Shown here in pieces: positions 12,288 to 22,824 of a stretch of 64,000 bases of DNA. Position numbers and translations under genes: made by a program. This DNA is from Typha latifolia (taxonomy: Eukaryota; Streptophyta; Magnoliopsida; Poales; Typhaceae): the NCBI GenBank assembly GCA_019914945.1, contig CM034109.1, forward strand, positions 744,001 through 808,000, read 5' to 3'. The notes under the pieces were generated by a model. It had not been told where the DNA came from. It made no database searches and saw only the letters and a program-made list of their open reading frames with translations. Numbering within the stretch: position 1 is the stretch's first letter; the number at the start of each line of letters is the position of its first letter.

Positions 12288-15200
12288 CTATTGCACCAGC
12301 TCAGGTATCAGCCTCAATAAAAATGAGAGCTCACGCTGAGAGAAATTGGGCTTCGTGACTTCCTCCACCTCTACCTTTTTATCTCCTTCAGGGCTAATAA
12401 ACTCTGAAAGGGCTTCTGTGATTGTCTGAACTAGATCAGCAATAACACCATTGATGCCCATCAGGTGCTGCATGTATACAGCTTCTGGAACATTGCTGGA
12501 AAATAAGCAAATTTTGTTAGAAACAATGGAATAGTTTGAACCCAGTTCACATAAACTAGGATTGGTGTAAGATAGTGACTTACTTTAGCTGGCCATAAGT
12601 TAGAAGGGAAAGGTTAGATTCTTTGATTCTGTGTATTGCTGATGGATTTCTAAAGATGGCTTTAACTTCTGATACGATACCGTGCAAACCGCTATCCAAA
12701 CACAATTTAATGGCCTCATCCAAGGAGTTCCTTCTGACGTCGCTGTAGATTTCTGATCCTCCATTTGTAAGGAAGAATACCTGGTTCAAGAAGTGAAATA
12801 ATAACCATGTAAATAACTACTCATGATATGAAAGATCTCTCTACTGAATTAAATCATTTAGTCCAGTGTTCAGCTTACAGGGTAAGCATTCTGCAATTTG
12901 CGCATTAGTTGTGCTGCATCAGGTTGGAAGCTAGAGAAAAAGATGGGTCTTTCATTGTTGAATTTGAAAACCACCTGTCAGAAAATACAATAACAATTAG
13001 GATAATCGTGTTATGGTAACATTAGATTAAGGCCTAGTTTGGTTACCAAATAAAAAAGACATGGCCGAAGTTAATGAGAGGGCCTTCTATCAGTGTAGGA
13101 ACCAAAAGGAGCATAAACTACTCCAGCAAAATCATCTGATGATTATAGCAAAGAGATGGGATAGAAGGCATACATCCAGGATAACTTGAAGAGTATGAGT
13201 AAGATCTTCTTCTTGGTAGACAAGATGGTCATCAAATTTTAACTCAATATTGAAACCAAGATGGGCATCAACCATCTGAAATGCTTCTTCTAGAGTGCAA
13301 AGATGGTCATCAGATTCCACATTCCAACTAAAAACTCTGCCATCTTTTGTCTTCCTAAGCAATGATTTTCCTACCTGAGCTCAAAACCATGGAAAGAACT
13401 GTTAGAATTCTCATTAAAACAAAAAATTCATCAAAAAAGATCTAATAAGTAGGGAATAGAACATATTTATACCATCCCAGATTCTTTTTGGGGTCCATAG
13501 GATAGAAACTCCTCCAAAGAAAGATCTGTGACACGCTTCTCAGACATATTACCCTGAAGGATCAAAAATCAAAATCAAATTTAGTTATGGGTAAAATCTT
13601 ATATAGAACAATTATCGACAAGTGATGGATTGGAAGAGATTCTTACATTTTCTTCGGCTAGTAAGAAATTGTCGTGGAAGATGATAGGACAGTCATCTTT
13701 TGTCACCTACAAAAATGACATTGATGATGGTACTCTTCTAAGCTTCTTCGCGCACCCAAATTTTTTAAAAGAGGAAATAAGAAAAAATCGCAGAAAGATA
13801 GATAAATTAGTATCTTGATTTAATGCGTGCTGATATTAGAAAGCGAAGCAAAAAAAAGTTCTTCCTTTGGAACCAACTTTCAAACTTTAGGTGGATATTA
13901 GCAAATTAACCAACTCCCATCCCTCTTCTAATGGAATTCGAGTAATTCGATACTTTCATCTCCATCTTTACTACAATCACTAATCACTAATCACCATAGC
14001 TAGTGGGACGTTTTACTATCAATTTGCAATCTTTCCTCTTCATTCAGGTTTACAAGACTTGAATTATGCCTTCTCTGGGCCATGGACACAACTATACTTG
14101 TGGGGGGCCGTCTAAAGCCCAGTAGGCCAACACAATTTAGGAGGTTAGGACCACCTATTCAAAGAGGTTGCAGATCAAAGTTGTCGTCTTGTTGACGACA
14201 ACGTGTTGTGTTGTGCTAACTGCATTTGGCTAATGGTGATTCATTTAGCTCCAATTGCCCAAAGCTTCCAAGTGTCTTTTATCATGGAAGATAGAGCTTT
14301 CTATAAAGCTCATACTTAATACTTTAGAGCAACTCCAATCGGGTTGAGTTCCAATCGAACTCTAAAACTAGCTCCAAATTTGAAGCTAGCAACAGTGGGG
14401 CTCCAATTGGAGCCCCATCATAAAAATAGAGCACGACTCCATTTGTCGTTTTAATCTTTTAAAATTACTTATTAATTATTATATTTAATAATTTTAATTA
14501 TATTTGTATCCTTTATTAAATAATTTAGTCAGTTAAACTGAGTATAAAATTAGTTTTACTAATCAGTTTTTAACAAAAAATAATACCATTGGAAAGTTCT
14601 CATTGAGACCTTTAAAATGAGTCTAATATTAAATTAATTTTGAGTTAATTTAAATTTTAAATTTTTTATTATTTATAAAAATGAGTCTAATAAATTATGT
14701 GTCCTAAAATATAATTACTCAAAATTATTCTCAATGTAAATATTAAATATTAAAATTGAAGATCCGGAAGGTGGATACAGTCAAGAAAGATAAGGTGGCT
14801 ACGGAATCGGAACCGGCGGCTACGGAGATGACTTACCAGAATATTAAGCATCTATTGCTTTTATTATGTTTAGTTAATTTCTACTTATTTTATGTAATGT
14901 AATTTTGATATTTTTAGTTAATGACATGTAATGCTTATTTCGATGTTTATCTCGTGTAATGTAATTTCGATACATTTAATTAAAAAGTTAGTAATTTAAA
15001 ATTACTTTTGAAACTATTGAATATTAGTCTTATTTTAAATATCTTAATAAGAGTTTTCTAACAATATATTTTTATTAAAAAATAATAACACTAAAATAAC
15101 TTATTAAATAATTTAAAATAACTAATATAATAATATATATATTATATTATTATTTTAATATATATGGAGTCCGGTGGGTTGGAGTTCACGGGCCTCTTCC

Positions 15201-16286
15201 AAATATGGAGCCCGGAGATCTCAAAAGTTACTTAATAGCATTAAAAGAAAAAATGGAAAAATGTTTTAAAAAGGAAAGCGGTTCAACCATGTGATAACTT
15301 ATCAATTCGCAGAAACCCACGTCTTACGGATCTACACAGTTGACGGATTCGCTGCATTCCAGAAAGTAGGAATTTGTCTAATTCACGATGTCTAACACCT
15401 ATTCGAAGCTGCCGCGTATCGGGATGGTTAATTTCCTACATCCCGATGACAGCAGATCCCACCCGTCGAGCAGTCCTGACACGCCTTATCCAATAACTCG
15501 CCAACCGAAAACACGCGCCGCTTGTTTTCTTGGAAACCCGCGCGAATTTTAAAAACCACCTTGATTTCGAATCGTGCACGTGACACTCACGTGGTCCCCG
15601 GGAAAACAGGAGAACGCGGCGACTCCTCGGGCTCGAACAGGAGCAAACGCCACGGCCTCGGGCGCGCGTCCCCGGTCGCGTCTCGCCGCGGCCCTATCGC
15701 CACCCGAGAGAAGAGCCCCCCCACACAATTCTTTGGTATCCGACGTGGCGGGTATAACCATACAACTCAATGGCGCCACGTCGGACGCCAGTGCATCAGA
15801 GGGCGACTGGGGACCATCTTCTTGTCAACGAACCGGCGTCCCGGGAGAGAGAGGAGAGATAACGGAAATATATAACGACGTCTACTAGTAGAACTTTAAT
15901 GATATATATACCTGGACGTCGAACTCGACGAAGTCGATGGCGAACCGACCGGCTTCGTTGAAGGAGCGGATCGAGTTCTCCTTGATCTCCCTCATCCGAC
16001 GGTCGGGAGAAGCCAAAGCGTTCATCCCCTTCCCCCGGTGCCCGACCACCGCGAACTTCGCCGGCGTCAGCGCCGACTCCACCGGCTCCGCCCCTGCACG
16101 AGAGAATCCCCAGGTCAGTGCCCCATCAAATCCCGAACCTAACATCCCAGATCCAACGATCGCGGCTAGTGTAGGAGAGAGATCGATACCTTTGGGGAGG
16201 AGGGAGGCGGCGAGGGCAAGGGTGGGGCCCTCGGGGACCTGGTCGAGAGTGGGGACGTCGGACACGTGCACGGCCTTGAGCGCCAT
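12288..16286 (-). CDS. GDPD1: Glycerophosphodiester phosphodiesterase, GDPD1-like
   Basis: Eight exons (minus): 16286-16190, 16093-15912, 13706-13647, 13553-13473, 13374-13174, 12974-12879, 12780-12584 and 12495-12288; 1122 bp, 373 aa, all introns GT-AG. The N-terminus MALKAVHVSDVPTLDQVPE is that of plant GDPD1, a plastid enzyme in Arabidopsis. The catalytic motifs of the GDPD TIM barrel are present: HRG (51-53), EN (71-72), EFD (89-91) and HD (104-105), followed by FNIELKF and FSSFQPDAA. It hydrolyses glycerophosphodiesters to glycerol-3-phosphate and an alcohol, recycling phosphate from membrane lipids during phosphate starvation. Four P1BS sites lie upstream. Intron 1 (16094-16189) has no stop codon, so retention would add 32 residues. 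Intron 2 is 2205 bp and holds a MITE and a CpG-rich block. Confidence 0.96.
14324..15222. mobile_element. Harbinger-like MITE, copy 2, in GDPD1 intron 2
   Basis: This element is collinear with copy 1 (2915-3868). Its left end is better preserved: TTA then GAGCAACTCCAATCGGG, against the family terminus GAGCATCTCCAACC. The right end is truncated or diverged and lacks the terminal GGTTGGAGATGCTC, so the right border is approximate. Shared interior blocks include ATGAGTCTAATAAATTATGT and GACATGTAATGCTTATTTCG. It has no coding capacity. It lies wholly in intron 2 of GDPD1 and does not touch splice sites. Confidence 0.75.
15300..15895. promoter_or_regulatory. CpG-rich block inside GDPD1 intron 2
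   Basis: About 600 bp of strongly CpG-rich sequence next to exon 2, unlike the AT-rich remainder of the intron. It contains CACGTGACACTCACGTGG at about 15576-15593 (two ACGTG cores) and repeated GCGCC/CGCGG words. Overlapping frames on both strands (about 15522-15888) have no recognisable domain and look like composition artefacts. Candidates are an intronic enhancer, an alternative promoter for a shorter GDPD transcript, or the GC-rich 5' end of a decayed gene. Confidence 0.4.
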
Positions 16287-16409
16287 TGAAGAGGAGACGT
16301 GGGAGATCGTTTAGGGTTTGGAGATCTGGATCGGGGTTGGAGAGGAAGGAAGGAGGGAGGGATTGGGGATTTAAGAAGGGAGGAAGGGATCGGCGGGATG
16401 AGGAAGCTA

Positions 16410-16417
16410 GAATATTC
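16410..16417. promoter_or_regulatory. P1BS site 1 (PHR-binding) upstream of GDPD1
   Basis: Palindrome GAATATTC fits GNATATNC, the site bound by PHR-type MYB-CC factors in phosphate starvation. It lies 124 bp upstream of the GDPD1 start codon, probably in the leader. Confidence 0.7.
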
Positions 16418-16462
16418 GAGGCGGAGACGGAATAGTGGAATAGGATTAAGGTTTATGCCGCG

Positions 16463-16470
16463 GGATATTC
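16463..16470. promoter_or_regulatory. P1BS site 2 upstream of GDPD1
   Basis: GGATATTC fits GNATATNC. It is 53 bp from site 1. Confidence 0.7.
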
Positions 16471-16519
16471 CGTGGGGCCCCCCTCCGCGTGTGGATTCCT
16501 CGGTCGACGTCGAGGAAGT

Positions 16520-16527
16520 GAATATTC
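16520..16527. promoter_or_regulatory. P1BS site 3 upstream of GDPD1
   Basis: GAATATTC, identical to sites 1 and 4; 57 bp from site 2. Confidence 0.7.
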
Positions 16528-16630
16528 CGTCTATGGCGCCGTTAACGGCGATACTTGACGGAAGGGGAGGAAGACGATAAGTCTACGGCGATAGCTCGTT
16601 CTTCTCCCGGGAAGCTTCCCCAGTTCTTGG

Positions 16631-16638
16631 ATTATATA
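16631..16638 (-). promoter_or_regulatory. Candidate TATA box of GDPD1
   Basis: Minus-strand TATATAAT, about 345 bp upstream of the ATG. The whole interval down to the start codon contains no ATG on the minus strand, which fits a long 5' leader beginning near 16600. P1BS sites 1 to 3 would then lie in the leader and site 4 just upstream of the TATA box. Confidence 0.5.
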
Positions 16639-16668
16639 GGAGGAGGGTAGGGGGGAGGATAAGGAGAG

Positions 16669-16676
16669 GAATATTC
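16669..16676. promoter_or_regulatory. P1BS site 4 upstream of GDPD1
   Basis: GAATATTC lies about 31 bp upstream of the candidate TATA box, in the classical activator position. Confidence 0.7.
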
Positions 16677-17836
16677 GCGGAGTTATTCTGGTCGGTTCCG
16701 GGGCTATCCGTGGACACGTCAGGAGTGCGTGGCTGGACGAGAATTAGGTGCACCGCGGCCACCAATTTAGACATATTTATCTTACGTTATTAGTATATAA
16801 CTATATATTAATCACGTTTTAGTCTCAATTTTCTGGATAACACCCTTTTCTTTCTATGTTAATGTTTTCTCTAGAAAGATTAGTGCAGAATAATCCAAGG
16901 CCAAAATTTTCCTCGAGCCATAATTACGATCATCACGTCTGGTTAATAGTTGATGAGAGTAGACTTAAATGTATGGGATTTGCAGTTAAATTAGGTAGTT
17001 AATTTTGTTGGACTCGATATGGATACAATTCTAATAGATAATTATATCTAGATCTTCTGAATACTTATTCATTTAGATATGCAAGAAAGAAAATTTAAGA
17101 ATAAAATAATTATTTAATATATTTTTTAAAGAAATTTAAAGAGTTAAATACATTTTATCCTCTTCTACTTATACATAATAAAATAACTTAAATCTTTTTG
17201 TATGGGATTAGTAGTTAATTTTGGTGGACTCGGTTAATTACTGGAGTTGACAATTAATTAGGGGTGAAATTTGGTTAAATGGATAGAGAATCCGGTAACC
17301 AGATATTAACAAAACGATGTCCTTTTCTAATTTCTCTTCAGCATATGATTATATACCTATATTCCTCCCTTTGTTTGTCATTAACTCTTTTTTTCATTAA
17401 TAATATTTCTTTTTAAGTGGACTTTTTTCCTTTTATTTTAGAGAAAAAAATAAAAAGATCAATAATTATTAAATTGATTTACCTTCGTATATAATTCTTA
17501 TGTTAAAATAAACTTATCTGTCCAAATTACTAAAATACTCGTGTATATTTGTTAGATAAATTGACTAGGGAGAAGAATAATTTAAGTATTTTAGTGTTGT
17601 ATTATATTTTTTATGAAATGCTCTTAATTACATTTGAATCTGTTTGTCTAACAAGTATAAAAGGACACTTTGATAAATCTAAGTTCATATATAACCAAGC
17701 TTGTATCTGGGAACCCAATAAGATATCAATTAGCTTCATGGCTTGTATAAACAGTAGACTTACAACATTTGGAATTAACCATGGTATTACCACTTCCTTG
17801 ACTTTTTTTATTATCATAAAAACAGTCTATCATACT

Positions 17837-18360
17837 GATCACGTCATTAATTTCATCAACTAATTACAACTTGATACATAAGAAGAAAAAGAAAATAGAG
17901 TAAAAATTCTAAGAACAAGTCTCGCACTTAACTATATTACAGACTGAACTATAATTATAGCAATATATTAAGAACAAACACTTACACACAATGGGAGAAA
18001 GAAGAGAGCCAATCGTAGCTGCACTATAGTTTTTTTTTTTTTTTTGTTGAGCAAAACAAATAGATTGATCCTGTCATTAATTTCATTAACTAATTACAAC
18101 TTGATACATAAGAAGAGAAAGAAAATAGAGTAAAAACTCTAAGAACAAGTCTCGCACTTAACTATATTACAGACTGAACTATAATTATAGCAATATAAGT
18201 ATACACAATAGGAGAAAGAAGAGAGCCGGTCGTGGCTGCACTATAGTTTTTTTTTTTTTTTTGAGCAAAATAAATAGATTGATCCTGTCATTAATTTCAT
18301 CAACTAATTACAACTTGATATATAAGAAGAAAGAGAAAATATGATAAGAACTAATGCCAT
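17837..18360 (-). repeat. Tandem retroposon-like repeat with poly(A) tails, 2.5 copies
   Basis: Units beginning GATC(A/C)(C/T)GTCATTAATTTC occur at 17837, 18067 and 18281, giving periods of 230 and 214 bp. The first two share the long block from TTACAACTTGATACATAAG to GGAGAAAGAAGAGAGCC; the third is shorter. Poly(T) runs of about 16 bp separate them (near 18029-18045 and 18246-18262). On the minus strand each unit therefore ends ...TTTGCTC followed by poly(A), as at the 3' end of a LINE or SINE. Two insertions at the same site, or duplication of one, would explain this. Confidence 0.7.
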
Positions 18361-19262
18361 ACTTGGATAAATTACAAACTGGACAATAATTATAACAACA
18401 TATCAAAAACAAATAATAGAAGAAAGAGGAGATAGAGCAAAGCTCTATGAACAAGCTTCCAGTTTAGCCAACCACTACTGCACTACAGGTTAAATAACAT
18501 AAGTCTTAATAGGCTAAACACTCAATAAATCTAGAAAGGAATACATACACATAAGAAAGCTCTATTTGAGCAACCTACGAAACTTAAGAACAAACAAAAA
18601 CGTCAAGGAAATAAGGTTAATTAGTACAGCCTTATCTATTACTTTCTATCCAAGTTGAGATTACACCACTCTCACCACCTTTTTAGATTTAAATCCTCTT
18701 AGATACTCTACTAACCACCAAACAATTAAAGACAAAAAAAAAAACTTTTTTTTAAAGCACAAGCTCTTCATTACACGTCGATCCTGATAGGATTAAGCTT
18801 ATGGACATTAAATAATGATGCAACTAGTTGTACTATTCTATTGACAGAGGAATAATAATTAGACGACAGAATCACAGTCTGACAGGCATCTTTAACCCTG
18901 TCGGTTGTTGGATATTTCTCGCCGGAATAAGACGACGTTAGACGTGACGAATTATTGAGCCAAAGTTATAATTAGACCGGCAGACGTAATGGATTGTCAA
19001 AAAGGACGAAATGTTGAATTCATTGTTATCATGTTCTAAGTTGGACCAAGATATTCTACATAAATGGATTATGGATGTCAATTTTGATTAGGAGACTAGT
19101 TAATTACCATCATGTTGACTATATTGTAAATTTAATTATCTCTTTTCATTACTTGCTAATAAAATCCTGCCCCTAATTTGCTAAGATCTACAAATCCATT
19201 ACTGTTCCAATTGGATAAAACTAAATTAAGCCTCCAAAATACTGAATCTCGTGAGATTAATA

Positions 19263-19745
19263 AGTTTAAAACTATGGCTGCTTAATTTCAGATGTTATAT
19301 TAGAGGAAAAAGATGAGGCTAAGTTAGAAAATATGAAGCATCAATTGAAATAAATACAATATTTAACTTGAAATTAGTTTCGAGCATATATTTAATATCA
19401 ACGCTTAAATTAAAATTATTTTAATTTGAACTAATTTTGAGCTAATTTTAAGCATGAGCTTAAATGAGTCGATCAATAAATTATTTCAAACCTTAATCAA
19501 ATCAAATTTAAAACTACCGTTGCTTAATTTCAGATATTAAATTAGAGGAAAAAGATGAGGGTAAGTTGGAAAATATGAAGTATCAATTGAAATGAATAAA
19601 ATATTTGACTTTTTTGTTCCTTCTTGTTAGCGGTGTATTTGAGCTTGGTTCTTATTAAACTTGAATTGAAATTAGTTTCGTGCATATATTTGTGATCAAA
19701 GCTAATTTTAAGCTTGAGCCTAAATAAGTCGATCAATAAATAATT
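19263..19745 (+). repeat. Tandem duplication, period about 242 bp
   Basis: The segment beginning TTTAAAACTATGGCTGCTTAATTTC near 19263 recurs as TTTAAAACTACCGTTGCTTAATTTC near 19506. Shared blocks follow (ATTAGAGGAAAAAGATGAG, GAAATTAGTTTCG). The second unit carries an extra insertion near 19606-19650. No gene is encoded. Confidence 0.65.
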
Positions 19746-20075
19746 TTAAAATTTAATCAATTCAAACTAAATTTTGAGTCTAATTAAGCTTGTATAATTA
19801 AACTAAGCTTGATTTAGGTCTAAATTAAGTCTAAAATAAGACATAATTCATATATATATAAACTAATATAATTAAAATTTAAAACTAAATTCTATAGTAT
19901 CAGAGTACATAATAATCTACTTAAGATAAATCTTAGAATATAATAGAATTACAGTATAGTATAAAATATATTACTCATATTATATATATATATATGTATG
20001 AACTTTATCGAGCCTTATCAAAGCCAGCTCAGCTCATGATCAAACTCGGCTTAATTATTTTGACTACTTCTAATT
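19640..20075. mobile_element. AGCTTGGCTCG-type repeat, hAT-like relative
   Basis: It resembles the element at 4810-5241, most clearly in GAGCCTTATCAAAGCCAGCTC (about 20010-20030) and the terminal TTAATTATTTTGAC. The end reads GACTACTTCTA rather than GACAGCCCTA, so it is diverged. The left boundary is uncertain. Confidence 0.4.
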
Positions 20076-20500
20076 TTGCTCAGGGTGTGATCTTGATAGT
20101 AATGAAGAAGATAGATGGTTACTGGTAATACTTAGTCTATCTGGGTGTTTAAAAAGGGAAGACTATTCATTATAATCATAATGTTGCCATAGACGAAGTT
20201 GGTGTATGCTTTGTGGGCTTGACGAGCCCCAGACTCTGATTGAAATAATTAGGTACAAAATATTAGTTGTTGTTCTGAGAATAATAAGCTCAGGGATATT
20301 ATTTTAACTATGTATTATTGGCTTAATGAAGAAATAAACCATGTATTATTGTCCTTTCTTCTTTCATGCGGCAACTGATTCTAATGAATGTTGTTATATA
20401 TAATCAATTTCGACCTGCATTCCTCTCTTTAAATTCTTAATTGATTGATTTTTATTTATTTATTTATGTGGTAAAACTTTTCAATTTTTCATGCTAAATT

Positions 20501-20547
<47 letters not shown>

Positions 20548-21039
20548 GGTCATTATATTTGTAAAATGACATTATTGCCGCTAAAATTGTTACTATGGTT
20601 AGTTTTTTTATCATAGAATATTCTTAACGGATAGTTAAAATTAATAAATATATATGAATTATTAAAATTCTTCTTTTTTCTTGAAGTTTAGAGTGATTTT
20701 CTTTTACAAAATAATAAAAAAAATATTTCTTCTACTATGTATGATATTAGATAATATTAGATAATTTTAAAACTATTTAAGTAATTTAAGTGGCAATTAT
20801 AATATTTTATAAAATTTTAATAGGAATTTTTTCTACGGATTGGTTTGAGTTGATAATTTATCTAGCTATGGCTATTATTATATAGCAAACTTTCCTCTTG
20901 TAAAAAGGGATATCGTAGAACTAAATTACCTCAAGAAATATGAATCATATAGGTTTTTTAATTTTTTTTATTATTCATAAATCCGAAGACTAAATATAGG
21001 TTAGATAAAATGCCAACCCGCTCTATTTATAGATGCACT

Positions 21040-21255
21040 TAAATCTCGCTTTAAGTCATGTGTGTCGTCGAACAATTGCTCAAAACTAAACTGGAATTAC
21101 CGAGCTGCTCTTCCAAGCAACCACATCGCTGAAGCTATCAATCAAACTAAGTTATCAAGCCATTAAATAATTTTTTTCATAATAGTTGTTTGAGATTAAA
21201 GTTAATTCTTGGTCATAGAAAAATGTACCTATTAACTCTATTAAAATTAATTTAT
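21040..21255 (-). repeat. SINE-like repeat, copy A
   Basis: Collinear with 45035-45245: both contain CTATCAATC(A/G)AA, a CCA(A/C)TAAATAATTT-like block, then TATTAACTCTA or TATCAACTCTA. This copy is more decayed. See the 45 kb copy for the tRNA-like features. Confidence 0.4.
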
Positions 21256-21529
21256 AGATAAACATCTAATTATTACGTAAAAAGAGGTTATCAATACGAG
21301 AAGAGGTACCAAGAGAAGTGAAAAGAAACATAGAAACCGTTCAATGCCGAAAACTTTGAATTGATTCCACTGCTTATATCCACTTTTTTTTTTTTCTAAA
21401 AGAAATTATTATTTTTCTAAACTTTATTTGACCTCTTGGGCTCAGATCAATGATGAAATCTTTAAACAAGAAACTATGATAAGGCCTCACCTTTTCCTTC
21501 TAGATGTCTCTCAGTAAGGGTATTTTTGG

Positions 21530-21965
21530 TATTTGACACTATTTTTGCATTCATACGCTTCTAAGATATTTTTTTAATGTTTATATCACTCTCCCTTAAA
21601 ACACATAATTTTCGTATATCAAGTTAAATATAAAAAATAATAATTTTTTTTAATATTTATTTGCATATATTTTTTAATTAAAGGGATATATGTCCTTTTG
21701 CCCGTTAAATTACTAAAATTTTAGCTTACAACATTCAAGGAGTATTAAAGAGTATACATAAAAATAAGGAATTTTAGAGGGGTATAGATGCAAAAATCTC
21801 TAAAAAAAATGGTTAACCTACTTATGATAGTAATTAAATCACTTCTATTGTGGATTTCAATATAATGTTAGGGTTTCTTTTACATAATAGCCACTAAAAA
21901 GCTTTTTAAAATATCATAATTATTCTTAAACTTTTATTTATTTATTTTGTGTGACTATTTTAGAA
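21530..21965. mobile_element. MITE-like repeat fragments
   Basis: GGAATTTTAGAGGGGTATAGATG (about 21758-21790) is shared with GAACTTTGGAGGGGTATACCTG near 43945, and ACATAATAGCCACTAAAAAG (about 21882) with ACATAATTACCACTAAAAAC near 44265. The two blocks keep their order at both places, so this is a composite repeat present twice. No protein is encoded. Confidence 0.45.
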
Positions 21966-22824
21966 TTTTCATTATTAAACATCCCTAACAAGTGGGTGAT
22001 AGAATTTTAGAGGGAATGCATAATATAATTTTTGAACCATTCTAAAGAATTTATGCACATGAAAAAGTATATCTATTTTTAATTCATTTATTTCCAAAGT
22101 CAACTTTGACCTGCATGATGACCAAATAAACTCGGTTTTGTCTACCTACTTAAAAACTACTTTTAGCCATTGGCTAATTAATGTCTCTAGATCAACACTT
22201 TGAATACAAATAAAATTATATTCTTTTGCAAAGTTAGTTGTGCTACTTACTTACAAATTACTGATAGGCATTGAACTAAACTCTCCCTAATCATGCAATG
22301 CTAAGACTAATATATGCTTAAATAAAGTCTTCACCGTTAGTTTCGAAAGAAAAAAATTATAAAGGAGTTAAAGCGATACAAATGATATTTTCCCTCGAAA
22401 AATAAGAGTTGAAAGTAGAGAGGGGAAAAAGAAAAAAAAAAGAAGATAAAATGGAAAGATATAAGAAACAAATTGCAAGACTGAAAAGTATACATTATGT
22501 ACAAGTATACAAGCATATCCTGTGTTGCTTCTTGGTTTATGACAAGGAAGAAGCTCACTCACTAAGGAGGGGAATGTAGGAAACATGTTCAACTGGTTTA
22601 TATCCTAAGAAGAGGCAATTCCAAGAGGGAGGATATTCTTACTCCATAAGAGTCCTCTTTCTCACAAAACTGTTCATAAATTTACATGTACAACAAGAGG
22701 AAATCGTAACCAGTAGAAAGCTCCCCAGATTCTCTGAAAATGTACACTGTTAACTTCCCACCTTCCACTGTGATTTAAATGAAGGAAACTGTAATAAGAA
22801 AATGAGAATATTTACTTAGTATCT

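Larger units (their letters stand above)
16700..22824. other. Intergenic region between GDPD1 and the RLCK gene
   Basis: About 6 kb of AT-rich DNA with no gene recognised. It contains tandem poly(T)-linked repeats (17837-18360), a local duplication (19263-19745), an AGCTCG-type element (about 19640-20075), a TA microsatellite (about 20505-20545), and SINE-like and MITE-like fragments (about 21040-21965). Confidence 0.65.

Noticed and set aside
15522..15888. Open frames in GDPD1 intron 2 on both strands
   Set aside because: They overlap each other in GC-rich DNA, have no recognisable domain, and lie between two exons whose phases join correctly without them.
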